This document shows positions 35,396 through 46,416 of a DNA stretch of 64,000 bases, in pieces (positions within the stretch are counted from its first letter, which is position 1; each line of letters starts with the position of its first letter). The stretch comes from Cannabis sativa (lineage: Eukaryota; Streptophyta; Magnoliopsida; Rosales; Cannabaceae), in the NCBI RefSeq assembly GCF_029168945.1, contig NC_083602.1:79442600-79506599 (forward strand). The letters are read 5' to 3'. The notes beneath the pieces were generated by a model. That model saw nothing but the letters and a program-made list of their open reading frames with translations, did no database searches and was not told the origin of the DNA. Both the position numbers and the translations under genes were made by a program.

Positions 35396-36250
35396 AACAC
35401 GTTCGCGGCACTACCGAGGAGTGTGCAAGTAGTTAGAATTTACCGGTCGTCCGCAAGATAAAACAGCCCAGTCGTACTGTATCGGAACCCCACTGTACTA
35501 TAGAGCACCGTCGAATACACCCAAAGATTTTTGATATCGCATATGGAATTTTAATTTTTATGAAAACTGTATTTTTTCTGATATGAAAAAGATGTATTCT
35601 TCCCATCCGTTCAATCGCATTATATAGACGAATGGATTGAAAAATTATAATTTTTTTGAATCGTGGGGTGAGTTGGTTGGTTGAACGTATCCCATTAACT
35701 CTTATACGACTAAGTAATCCGTTCCAATTAAACACGTTTCTTAATTAAATTGAAAAAAATAAAAAATAATTATTTCATTAAATAATTTTTCTGTAAAAAT
35801 AATAGAGTGTCACACCACACCAACCAACCCAACCTGGCGCGGATCAGACGGACGGCGCGCTCGTGTGTGGTGGGTCAAGTTTGTGAGTCCTCACCCATTC
35901 ACAAAAAATTGGGTACCTCTTGGGGCCCAAACCCAAACGCTAAAGTTGCACTCTATATACCCTTGTAAATAAGGGTTCCTATCCCATGCGGAACTCTTTC
36001 CATTTCACACACACTAGTACACTAATATATTTTGTTAAAATAGTCATCAATGTTTCAACATCTCTGGACTGCAAATTATCTGGAATTCACAACAAGGACA
36101 ATAGGTTTCACTTGTTCTACACAGTTTGTTTATATTTCACTTTAATAATTGGGTTGTTTCTCAAATATAGTCATCCATTTCTTAAATCCACACCCACCAT
36201 ATACTGTGATTCTATTTTATAGATTGGTAAGTCCATGTTATGCATTATAT
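35396..36250. mobile_element. LTR/leader-like sequence next to J, unassigned
   Basis: No coding. It contains a promoter-like TATATACCC (about 35953) on the plus strand and GC-rich patches (35832-35870) in AT-rich DNA. Position suggests the LTR or leader of J joined to its integrase by deletion, but I could not match ends. Confidence 0.35.
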
Positions 36251-36934
36251 TTCAGTTAATGTAGATAGCATGTCAATTTGTTGTTATTGGTATGAATTTG
36301 AGCACTTTAAAATACATTTGCAAAGTTTTAAATCTTTCCACTCATTGTTACTATAACCATGTAATTGAATCAAGCAAAATTGATTATTTACATTTAAATA
36401 GTTTATTGAGTCTCAAATTAGATTTGTGAATTGAGTGTGATAATTTGATATAAAAGTGACTGGCTAGATAAACTACTCATTTATAAGAGAAAATATACAT
36501 TTTTGATTTGATACTGCAGTTAGTTATTACAAAAACTATATACCCATAAGAATTCACTGAGGTTTATTCTATATAATTTACAATAATCATTGATGAAAAT
36601 AATTTAAGAATCTTTTTGATTTTGAATCATTGAATAGTAGTAGTAGTATATACTCTATACATTCATTACGTGAATGTCCCTCTTGGCTCTTGCAAGAATA
36701 GTTGTACAGAGTATAATAATAATTTGAAAAATATATCAATGATTGGAATAATTCAGTTATATATACCCACGTGAATTCTTTTCTTTGTTTGTGACTATTC
36801 ATTCCAGCTTGGCTACTATCTGCACATAGACACACTATTTTTTTGGAATTTTTTGATATTGCACGAATGGGATCATTTGGGAGTGATAATTTAAAAAATC
36901 TAACAAATCCATTTTCAAATATCCGGTTACCACC
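36251..36934. other. AT-rich non-coding stretch
   Basis: I see no gene, LTR end or tandem repeat here. Confidence 0.4.
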
Positions 36935-36939
36935 ATAAC

Positions 36940-37182
36940 TGTTATGAAATAATATAAAATAGATGAGAAGAAAGAAGAAAAAGATGAAGAGAGAAAGAGA
37001 AAGTAAATGAGAATTTTTGAGTTGTTTATTCCAATGGGGTGAACCCCTATTTATACAAATACAAGAGTGAGATATTAAGAAACTAAGAAAAAGGGAAACT
37101 AAGGAAAAGATGAATGTTGATTACAATTCATGGTAATAAATAAAAGATTTGGACATCCACATAATTATTAATATTTATAACA
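36940..37182 (-). mobile_element. 3' LTR of element K, 243 bp
   Basis: Plus-strand edges TGTTATGAAATA and ATTTATAACA. A near copy occurs at 42237-42481. It is followed at 37183 by CTCCCCC, the complement of a polypurine tract. A TATAAATAG box (minus) lies at 37047-37055. Short LTRs with this tract fit Ty1/copia. Confidence 0.85.
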
Positions 37183-37189
37183 CTCCCCC

Positions 37190-37601
37190 TTGGATGTCCA
37201 TAATAGCTGCCTTATTAAAAATCTTGCTGAAAACTTGGTCAAAGGAAAAAGAGTATAGTGTAAACTAACTCCCTCCCCCTCATTTAGGCATTTGTGGAGA
37301 TCTTCTAATCGACGAATTTCGATCTTGTCTGCCGTCTTCTCAAATGTTGATGTTGGTAATAACTTTGTGAATAAGTTTGTAAGATTGACACTTGATTGAA
37401 TATGTTGAACACCAATATGCATTTTCTTGAAGCGTATAAAGAAGAATTTTGTGAAATGTGTTCTAACTCTATCTCCTTCAATGTACCTCCTTTTAGTTGA
37501 ACGATGCAAGCAGTATTATCCATAGAGAATTGCTTGGGTTGATACTTCTTTATTGAGTGCAATCCATATGTTTCCCGAATATGCTTTGTCAATGATCTCA
37601 C
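37190..37601 (-). pseudogene. Ty1/copia RNase H remnant of element K
   Basis: Minus-strand pieces resemble the end of copia RNase H: MDNTACIVQLKGGTLKE, then in another frame HIQSSVNLTNLFTKLLPTST and FEKTADKIEIRRLEDLH. This is the C-terminal end of pol, placed as expected beside the 3' LTR. One frame change separates the halves; upstream RT is gone. Confidence 0.8.
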
Positions 37602-37654
37602 TCACACACATTCTCTACTTGCTTCATAAAATGCAAGTATGTTAACATGATTTA

Positions 37655-37835
37655 TAGTTGCCTCGTTAAAAACCTTGCCAGAAAAACCCAGTGGGACAAA
37701 ATCTGAGCTAGGGAAAAGAGTACAATATATATTTCATATTCATAATTATTTGCAAGTTGCCTCGTTAAAAACCTTGCCAGGAAAACCCATTAGGACAAAA
37801 CCTGAACTAAGGAAAAAAGAGTGCAACATGAATAT
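37655..37835. repeat. Duplicated TTGCCTCGTTAAAAACCTTG unit in element K
   Basis: Two copies, at about 37658 and 37755, each followed by a CCAGGAAAACCCA-type stretch. Two further diverged copies lie in L at about 43202 and 43302. Confidence 0.75.
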
Positions 37836-40800
37836 GTCTCCCCCTCATGCACATATGATCCATAATTCTTTTGGTGATAATATATCTCATAAGATTATTG
37901 TTATCACTTTTAAAATATCACCATATATAATCTTTGATCATATATTTTCTATAACTCTTCCAGAGTATGCATGGACTTCTAAATTATAGATGAGGGGTTC
38001 GTGGAACATTAGTCTTTATCCAACTAATTGTATCATTCATGTGTGTACACAACTTTGTTCATACGAAAATTTAAAATTTCAAGTAGATATGAACATAACA
38101 CATTAATGGTACTACAAATTTTCATTTGTGACAATGATGGTACTCCAAGACCATATATTTATTCCATCTTGTTTTATGATCTTAATTTCCATATCAAATG
38201 ATCATATATCTATAATTCTTGATACATATGAAGTACTTCAGGACTTCAATACTAATGAACAAACTTTATACATTAATATTTCTCGAAATACAAAAGAAAT
38301 AAAAGTTTGTTCTTCAATTAATCAAAAACTCTTAAAGAGTCTATCATAACGTATAATTTACGTATTTATATTGCATAGACAACCATAGGTATTTTTCAAA
38401 TAATAATTTACTTACATGTCTTTATTTTATACAAAGATCTTTGTCATATAGTGCGCGCGACTTTGAATTTATATCACTTAAGACATGTATTAAATTCTTC
38501 TAGAATTTTTAGATAAGGCTTATTTCAAATTCTCACTATATTAGGAGCTCCAAATAAATAACCTTTTGTTGTAACATTTATGTGACGCTTATAAATCCTC
38601 ATAAAATATATTCCAGGCTATAATCAAATCATGATTGTATTTTCTCAATATTTAAGCCTTACTTCAATCAATCTCATGTCTATGCAAACTTTGTACAACA
38701 ATTCATTATGTACAAATACATATATGCAAATTTCTCATTAGAAATATTTATTTGCACACCCTACAGGTCTTACTTCACTTTATGTGAGTAAATTTGCCTG
38801 GATTGCGTCATAATATTTTGGCCAAAAATCAAAATGTATGTCGATAATTCTCGACAAATCTAATACAATGATCATTGCTATCTTATGTTAGTTTATTGCA
38901 TATGCACACATTCAATATTTATTGTCGACAAAAATTTCAATAAATGATAATTTCCTCCCATATTGACATAACTTATAGAGATCTCTTTAAATTACATATT
39001 TTCAAATATGTTTATCATTTATAGGTACCTATAACGAATCACTTCAGGGATTCAATTATGATTAAATGTGTTATGTCTAACTTCTCTTGGGAGTCTCTTC
39101 GAGTACCGTTTTCATCACGGTTATCATTTTAATACTTTATAACATTAAGGTATCTCCATGAGTACCTCTAGATTTAACAACTTCAGGGCAAATCAAATGA
39201 ACATTTACTAATAATTTCTATATTGTTCATTTACGCTTCAGGCGTTTTCAACTCATTCTATCTCAACTTTGAGTAATATTGATTTGCAGTTGGTATATAT
39301 CATTTTAAACTATATCGTTCTTATAACTTTGTGCAAGGATCATTTTTCAAAAATTATCATCGATCCCAACTGCTTCTCTCCCCCTGATCGAGAGAATTTT
39401 AAGAAATTGTGATATCTAATAATATTAATACACATGTAGGGATTTCAATATATCACAATGAATCAATATCTATTTAAACTCATATATATTATATGACATT
39501 GAACTTCAGGTTCAATAACTTCAGTTTCAAGTTCAATACTTATGAACTTAATTCATTTCTAAGAATGAGTCATACGTGTATAATTAGAAATACATAAATT
39601 TATACATTTTGTAAATGCATGATCATATAATCTTATCACATCGATAAGAAACTATGCAATAAAAATCTAATAATGGCTCAAGACTGTTAAAGAAATATAA
39701 TTTAAATATTTTCTATGTGCAAATATATGCACATTCTTCTTTTGAGCCTTATAAATTAACAATGAGAAGAATCTTCTGGTTCTTCAACAAAATTTAGTCA
39801 AATTCTTTGACAATTTATTGCATATGATTGATCATGTCAAAAAATTCAATTCATGAACTTCAGGTTCACTATAATTTGTATTTCAATGAAACTTTCAAAA
39901 GGTAATGTAAATTCATTACAACATAATCATTACAAGTTTCATTTTATATACACGAATAATATAATTATATTATTCTCCAAAACATATACAGTCTTCAGGA
40001 GTCACTATTATGTTTATCAAACTTTATATTTCTTCAGGAATCACTATCATCAATTCAATGATGTGTATAATATAAAATGTACATGACAACTTCATCATGT
40101 TGTTATAATGGTCAAATAGATATAACCATAATATATCATTCATGTTTCCTGGTATCTTTTTAACAAGTCGTCTAATTTATTAATAGACTATTCATCAGTC
40201 TAATTATCATGACTTGATATATTATATATTTAAATGTACAACCAGTACATATAATAAGTTATTTCTTATTATACTTTCATAACTAGATAAAAGTTATACA
40301 TCTAGGTACATACAAATATATTTTACTACTCTAAGTAGCAATTGTATATAAGACTTCTTTAGGAAGCTTTTCAAATAATTATTTTGTGATTCTTTATCAC
40401 TTTGATTATATTAGATCACTAACAAATATTAGTAAATTATATATCCACTTTTGGGAATATGCAAACTAAATTATATAGTAACTATATATATACACATATT
40501 CTGCACCAACAATAGTTTGAAACTATTGATTTCAAGAAATAATAAAATATGTATATATTAATTTACTTCTGGCATTGCCAATATATGTGAAATCTATATT
40601 CTTTGAAATAGAATTTCATGTCTATTCATTCTCTTTAGGTAATGATATTTAAATATTCTAAATGTACAATAAGTTTGTACAATTCACATTCTATTAAATA
40701 ATCAAGTATGCTTTTATCTTGATTATAAGTATGTCCGTACTACAGGTACGCGACCACTATTATTAAATTCCACACATGATATATAAATTTCATGCACTTT

Positions 40801-41545
40801 GATTATGTGTGGTATCTCATCTTTTAGTTGTTTCCACTTTTTCTGGAAATATTTGAGTAGTAAATAATGTCATTGATTATTTAAAATCATTACATTCACT
40901 TCGGGGAATGACGTTGAACAAGTAGAACATTATTATAAATTTCTTAAAAATTTATTACTTGTTCATACATAAAAAATATAAGAAATTATTCAACAATTTC
41001 TTTTACGATATTTCAAAGAATATATGAATGCAATTTTTGCATAGTCTCCAAGATGTATGCAAAATTTAATCTTTAACATATGTCAGATTCAATAATTTCT
41101 AACATTGCAAGTAATAACAATGTATAATAACATGACTAATACGAGGAATCTTTAAAAGTGATTGACTTCAATTCGTATCATTCTCTGCAGGGAATGATGA
41201 ACAATAAATACTGCCTCATGTATTTAAATAACATTAGTCATGCTCATTGTTATTCTTATACTTTAATGTTTCAATGTAATTTTCTTAACATTCTTTTTGG
41301 GTATTCAAAACCCACTATAAAATTGCATCAATAATAATCATTTTTAATGATTCTTTAGTTGTATTCACATAAATACAATCATTTTTTTTTCTTCGATAAA
41401 TATAAAACATTTACTTCAGAAAATGTTTGTCAAAATCTATATCGATATTAGATTATTTTTCATTGTCCTCAAAGAATACAAGAACATATATATAAATATG
41501 TATTCATCTCTTTCATTATATACTCATCAACTATATAATGAATAT
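37836..41545. mobile_element. AT-rich interior of element K
   Basis: About 3.7 kb without coding I can support, where gag, integrase and RT would be expected. The motif CTTCAGG recurs irregularly, for example near 38237, 39044, 39181, 39505, 39858 and 40034. K is therefore either non-autonomous or so decayed that the coding is lost. Confidence 0.5.
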
Positions 41546-41550
41546 TACGT

Positions 41551-41890
41551 TTGCATAATCTTCAGGATATATGCAAGATTTTATTGAGGACGCATAATCA
41601 TCAGGATGTATGCAATATTTTATCGAGGATGCATAATCTTCAGGATATATGCAATATTTTATCGATGATGCATAATCTTCAGGATATATGCAATATTTTA
41701 TCGATGATGCATAATCTTCAGGATATATGCAATATTTTATCGATGATGCATAATCTTCAGGATATATGCAATATTTTATCGATGATGCATAATCTTTAGG
41801 ATATATGCAATATTTTATCGATGATGCATAATCTTTAGGATATATGCAATATTTTATCGATGATACATAATCTTCTGAATATATGTATAA
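41551..41890. repeat. 39-bp minisatellite, about 8.5 copies
   Basis: The unit contains GATGCATAATCTTCAGGATA followed by TATGCAATATTTTATCGAT. Successive copies start near 41551, 41590, 41629, 41668, 41707, 41746, 41785 and 41824, with a partial diverged copy at 41863. The period is a multiple of three, so it makes a repetitive reading frame that I do not consider a gene. Confidence 0.92.
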
Positions 41891-42161
41891 TTTATATAGA
41901 TTTTCTCTATCATATCATAGGCACACATATATTGTAAATATTATGAATGATAAGACCATTATATATATATGAAATCAATAATAAATATATAAAAATATAC
42001 ACATACATATATAATATATAGATATATAGATAAAAAGAAAAAAGAAACCAAATGATTCTTGAAATTGTTTCAGTCAGAGGAGTATATATATAAATATATA
42101 TTTAGTGTATTTTGACTTTGAAACAATTCAAGAACTTTAACAAGATACTTACATTGGGACT

Positions 42162-42236
42162 TGGGCAGAGACTCATGCTTGAAGCTTGGGCAGAGACTCA
42201 TGCTTGAAGCTTGGGCAGAGACTCGTGCTGATAACG
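42162..42236 (-). repeat. Triplicated 25-bp leader unit and primer-binding-like site of K
   Basis: Three tandem copies of CTTGGGCAGAGACTCATGCT plus TGAAG, the last changed to ACTCGTGCTGATAACG (42221-42236) beside the LTR edge. On the minus strand the edge reads CGTTATCAGCACGAGT, where the primer-binding site should lie. Confidence 0.7.
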
Positions 42237-42481
42237 TGTTATGAAATAATATAAAATAATATAAAATAGATGAGAAGAAAGAAGAAAAAGATGAAGAGAG
42301 AAAGAGAAAGTGAATGAGAATTTCTGAGTTGTTTATTCCAATGGGGTGAACCCCTATTTATACAAATACAAGAGTGAGATATTAAGAAACTAAGAAAAAG
42401 GGAAACTAAGGAAAAGATGAATGTTGATTACAATTCATGGTAATAAATAAAAGATTTGGACATCCACATAATTATTAATAT
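42237..42481 (-). mobile_element. 5' LTR of element K (last ~11 bp missing)
   Basis: Matches 36940-37182 from TGTTATGAAATA onward but stops at ATTATTAATAT, without TTATAACA, where it meets the next LTR. Confidence 0.8.
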
Positions 42482-42732
42482 AGAATAATATAGAATAATG
42501 TAAAATAAGTAAGAAGAAAAGAAAAAGAAGAAGATGAAGAGAGAAAGCAAAAGTGAATGAGAATTTATCAGTTGTTTATTCCAATGGGGTGAACCCCTAT
42601 TCATATAAATACAAGAGTCAAATATTAAGAAACTAAGAAAAAAGGGAAACTAAGAAAAATGGAATGCTGATTACAATTAATAGTAATAAATAAAAGATTT
42701 GGACATCCACATAATTATTAATATTTGTAACA
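42482..42732 (-). mobile_element. 3' LTR of element L, diverged copy of the K LTR
   Basis: Same family as the K LTR with many substitutions. It begins without the TGTTATGA end and finishes TTGTAACA, followed by CTCCCTC (polypurine complement). Confidence 0.8.
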
Positions 42733-43505
42733 CTCCCTCTTGGATGTCCATAATAAGTGCCTCATTAAAAATCTTGCTGAAAAACTTGATCAAAAAGAAA
42801 AAGAGTATAGTGTAAACTAACTCCCCTTCATTTGGGCATTCTTGGAGATCTTCTAATCAGCAAATCTTGATCTTGTGTGTCGTCTTCTCAAATGTTGATG
42901 TTGGTAATAACTTTGTGAATAAGTTTGCAAGATTGACACTTGATTGAATTTGTTGAACACCAATATGCATTTTCTTGAAATGTATAAAGAAGAATTTGGT
43001 GAAATGTGTTCTAATTCTATCTTCTTTAATGTATCCTCCTTTTAGTTGAGCAATGTAAGCATTATTATCTTCATAGAGAACTGCTTGTGTGCTTTATAGA
43101 GTGCAATTCATATGTTTCCCGAATATGCTATGTCAATGATCTCACTCCCACACATTCTCTACTTGCTTCATAAAATGAAAGTATGCTAACATGATTTAAA
43201 GTTGCCTCTTTAAAAATATTGTCAGAAAAATCTAGTGGGACAAAATCTGAGCTAAGGAAAAAGCGCAATATATATTTCATATTTATAACTATTTGCAAGT
43301 TGCCTCATTAAAAAGCTTGCTAGGAAAACCCAGTGGGACAAAACCTGAGCTAAGGGAAAAAGAGTGCAACATGAATATGTCTCCCCCTCATGAACATATG
43401 ATCCATAACTCTTTTAGTGATAATATATCTCATAAGATTATTGTTATTACTTTTAAAATATCACAATATACAATCTTTGATCATATATTTTCTATCTCTT
43501 CCAGA
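42733..43505 (-). pseudogene. Element L remnant: RNase H end and adjoining non-coding part
   Basis: Parallel to 37183-37970 of K: the decayed RNase H end comes first (42840-43080), then two copies of the TTGCCTC unit. Similarity stops at about 43505 (CTTCCAGAGTA), where element D coding starts. The rest of L is missing. Confidence 0.7.
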
Positions 43506-43845
43506 GTAATTCCGGTAGATGTGTTAGCTCACCCAACTATAAATCGTGAAATGATCATGGAGATAGATACCGTTCAGGAGGTCACCTGGATTACGCCTAT
43601 CGTCGCATATCTGGAAAAGGGTGTCTTGCCCGATGACAAAGTAGAAGCAAGAAAGCTGCGACAGCGAGCCGCCCGTTATGTAATGTATGATCAAAGGTTG
43701 TATCGCAGAAGTTTTAGTCAACTGCTACTCAAATGCATCAGCGGGGAAGATTGTGATTATATACTTCGTGAGGTACACGGGGGGATTTGTGGCAATCATA
43801 CCGGAGGTAACTCCCTTGCATTAAAAATCATGCGACAAGGGTATT
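43506..43845 (+). CDS. Element D pol, integrase N-terminal fragment (Tat lineage)
   Basis: Open frame VIPVDVLAHPTINRE to LALKIMRQGY, covering the RNase H-integrase linker (WITPIVAYLEKGVLPDD) and the first half of the integrase zinc-binding module (EVHGGICGNHTGG). Element C interrupts it after 43845. The other half resumes at 53398 in the same frame. No stop is seen in either half, so this integrase was probably open when C inserted. Everything upstream is lost at the L junction. Confidence 0.85.
43841..43845. repeat. Left target-site duplication of element C (GTATT)
   Basis: The same five bases recur at 53398-53402 after the right LTR. Confidence 0.92.
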
Positions 43846-46134
43846 TGTAAAGCCCGCTTAGTTAATTTGGAAATTAGCAGTTATTTATGATTAATTATGA
43901 AATTATTTATAGCTATTTAAATAATTTATTATACTGTTATTTATGTTATTCAGTAGCTTGCATATTTCGTAATTCCGGTGCCCGGTATTTTGGAACTCGG
44001 CGTTTGGCTCAGTAGAAATCACAACTTAGTATGTTAGTAGTTTGGGGACGGGTTTTAGACATTGGGAATGTCGGGAATGGCCGAATGTCCCAAAAATACC
44101 CCTTTAGAGATTTTTATGTGATTTTAGAATGGAGGGGCAAAATGGTCTTTTTGCCCCATTAGTATTTTGTCTTATGTGATTTTTTAAATGGATTAAATGT
44201 TTATTTTAAATAATTATTTTGGCTGAAATAAGGTGTTATATGCATTAAAACTTTATTTTCTCTCAAATTTTACACTTAGCATATTTTAGAAAAAACTTTG
44301 AAAAAGGAAAACCCTCTCTTTTTCTCTCTATTTTCGGCTGTGCATGGGGGTGCTTGGAGCTGGATTTTTGTAGTGATTCAAGCTTGATTTGCAAAACTCT
44401 AGTGAATTCTTGATTGTGGTAGGTGTCTTCTAGCTTTCTTCTCTTATTTTCTTAGGAAAAGTTTGATAAATTGATGATGCATGCACGAGTTTAGTTGTTG
44501 TTGCTGCTGTGATTTTGTTGTTAATTTATGTGGTTTAAAGCATGTTAATTGATGTTAATTGAGCTGTGTTGAAAGCATGTTGGATAGATTGTTTAAAGTT
44601 TGAGTTTTCTATGCAAAAATGTGATTTTTGGAGGAAATTATAGTGATTCTGTTTCTGTGTTGTTGCTGTAGTTTCTAATAGTTTTCAGAGGTGATTTTAT
44701 GCTAGTTTAAGTAGAATTAAGCTAGTGGAATGCATGTTTAGGTGGATTTGCTCAAGCTTGAGTTTGGAACTCAAAGCTTGAGCTCCAATGGTGATTTTTG
44801 TTTATGTGTTTTCTGGGTGGTTTTGAGGCCTTAGAAATGTTCTAGGGAAGGTATAGAACAGGTCTGGAAAGTTTGGAACCATTTGGGGTTGAATTGGTCG
44901 AGTTATGAAAAATTTGGTTTGCTGCCTGCGAGGAACCGGAATTCCGGTTGTGCATCCGGAATTCCGGATGAGGGTTCTGAATTTTCCAGAACCGGAATTC
45001 CGGTTGGGCAACCGGTCTACCGGTTGGGGAAAATTCAGGGACCCTAGTTTTCCTCATTTTTATGTTTTAGGGGGTATTGCCATGCTTTTTATCGATAGGG
45101 AAACTTTTAGTTCCTAGTTTTAGTCCCCGGGAAGTGATTTAGCGTGTCACTTATAGCGTTGTGATTTTTATGGTTTAGGAGCCGATGTCCGTAGCTCGGC
45201 TTCGGTTCCGATCTGGTTGTTGGCCAAGCACACTGAAATCGGAATCCAGGTAAGATTAGTATAACAGTATGCATATGTAGATTACATGTTTAGCGAGCAT
45301 GTAGGAAGCCTATTAGATTACATTAGTTGTATGTTGGCTTCGAACCATCCAACCCTGTCACGTCGGTACAAGCTGGAGTATGACCAGCAACCGGAGTATG
45401 ACCGGTTTGACCGATCAGGCTGACACTTGGTTGGTGGTTCCGTGCTATTGACGTATCCCGTCGGTACAGGCTGGAGTATGACCAGCAGCCGGAGTATGAC
45501 CGGTTCGACGGATCAGGAGGGTATAGTAACACGTCGGTACAGGCTGGAGTATGACCAGCAGCTGGAGTATGACCGGTTCGACCGATCAGGTTGTTACGTG
45601 TCAATAGTACCGTCCCTATGAACGTTCAGAACTCAGTACCATGTTGGACATGGCAGTAGTGGCTCAGTACCATGTTGGACATGGCAGTAGCGGGACTCAG
45701 TATCGTGTTGGACACGGCAGTTAGTATTATGTATGAGTATTATTATGCTTTTCTTACTGAGTCTGTCGACTCACAGTTTATGTTCATGTGTAGGTAAAGG
45801 CAAGGCTATAGCTGATGGACCGTGAGCGAGCTTATGAGATTGTACATGTCGGGGCGGTTAGGCCTGGAGCGTACGATCCTCGGGACAGCAAGGCTGAATT
45901 TTTGTAACTGGTCGTTAGACGACTTTTATTTTATGTAACAGTTAAACAGTTAAAACTTTTTGTAAATAATTTTATAATCGGGATCCCGAGTCTTTTGTAA
46001 TATTGTTTTATAAGTTTAATTAAAAAGCAAAATTTTAATTAATCACGTTTTTCCATAAACCTCGTTGATTAGCAACGAGCTGCACAGTACGTTTAAAAAT
46101 CACGTAATACGCCTAAGGTAGTTAGGGTGTTACA
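43846..46134 (+). mobile_element. 5' LTR of element C, 2289 bp
   Basis: TGTAAAGCCCGC...GGGTGTTACA. It contains the palindrome cluster (44933-45027), tandem units (45360-45595), hairpin repeats (45639-45717) and a TGAGTC/GACTCA hairpin (45758-45773). Confidence 0.95.
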
Positions 46135-46138
46135 ATTT

Positions 46139-46150
46139 GGTATCAGAGCC
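46139..46150 (+). other. Primer-binding site of element C
   Basis: TGGTATCAGAGC, four bases after the LTR end, initiator tRNA-Met type. Confidence 0.93.
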
Positions 46151-46416
46151 GCCAGGTTGTCTTCCGAAGATCGTCACGACATGTACACTCATCATCAGCA
46201 GTTAGCTCGTTTCACGGTTCAGTAAGCCTTTATTGCTTTATTAGTTTATTTTATTCAGTTATGAAAAAGAAAAGCCTGTTAGGAAGCATGTTAGTAGCCT
46301 GATAGTAAAATAGGCGCATGTTTCATTTTTAATTTCCAAATTAAGCGGCATTAGTAAGCTCTCCTTGAATACGACCTGATATGCCAACTCTTGGTTTCGC
46401 AGGCGGTTCTAACTAG

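Noticed and set aside
36587..36835. 82-residue minus-strand ORF in AT-rich DNA
   Set aside because: No domain, no conserved context, composition typical of random AT-rich sequence.
41551..41799. 82-residue repetitive ORF over the minisatellite, and possible CRISPR-like array
   Set aside because: The period is a multiple of three, which trivially opens a frame. There are no unique spacers between units and this is a plant nuclear context.
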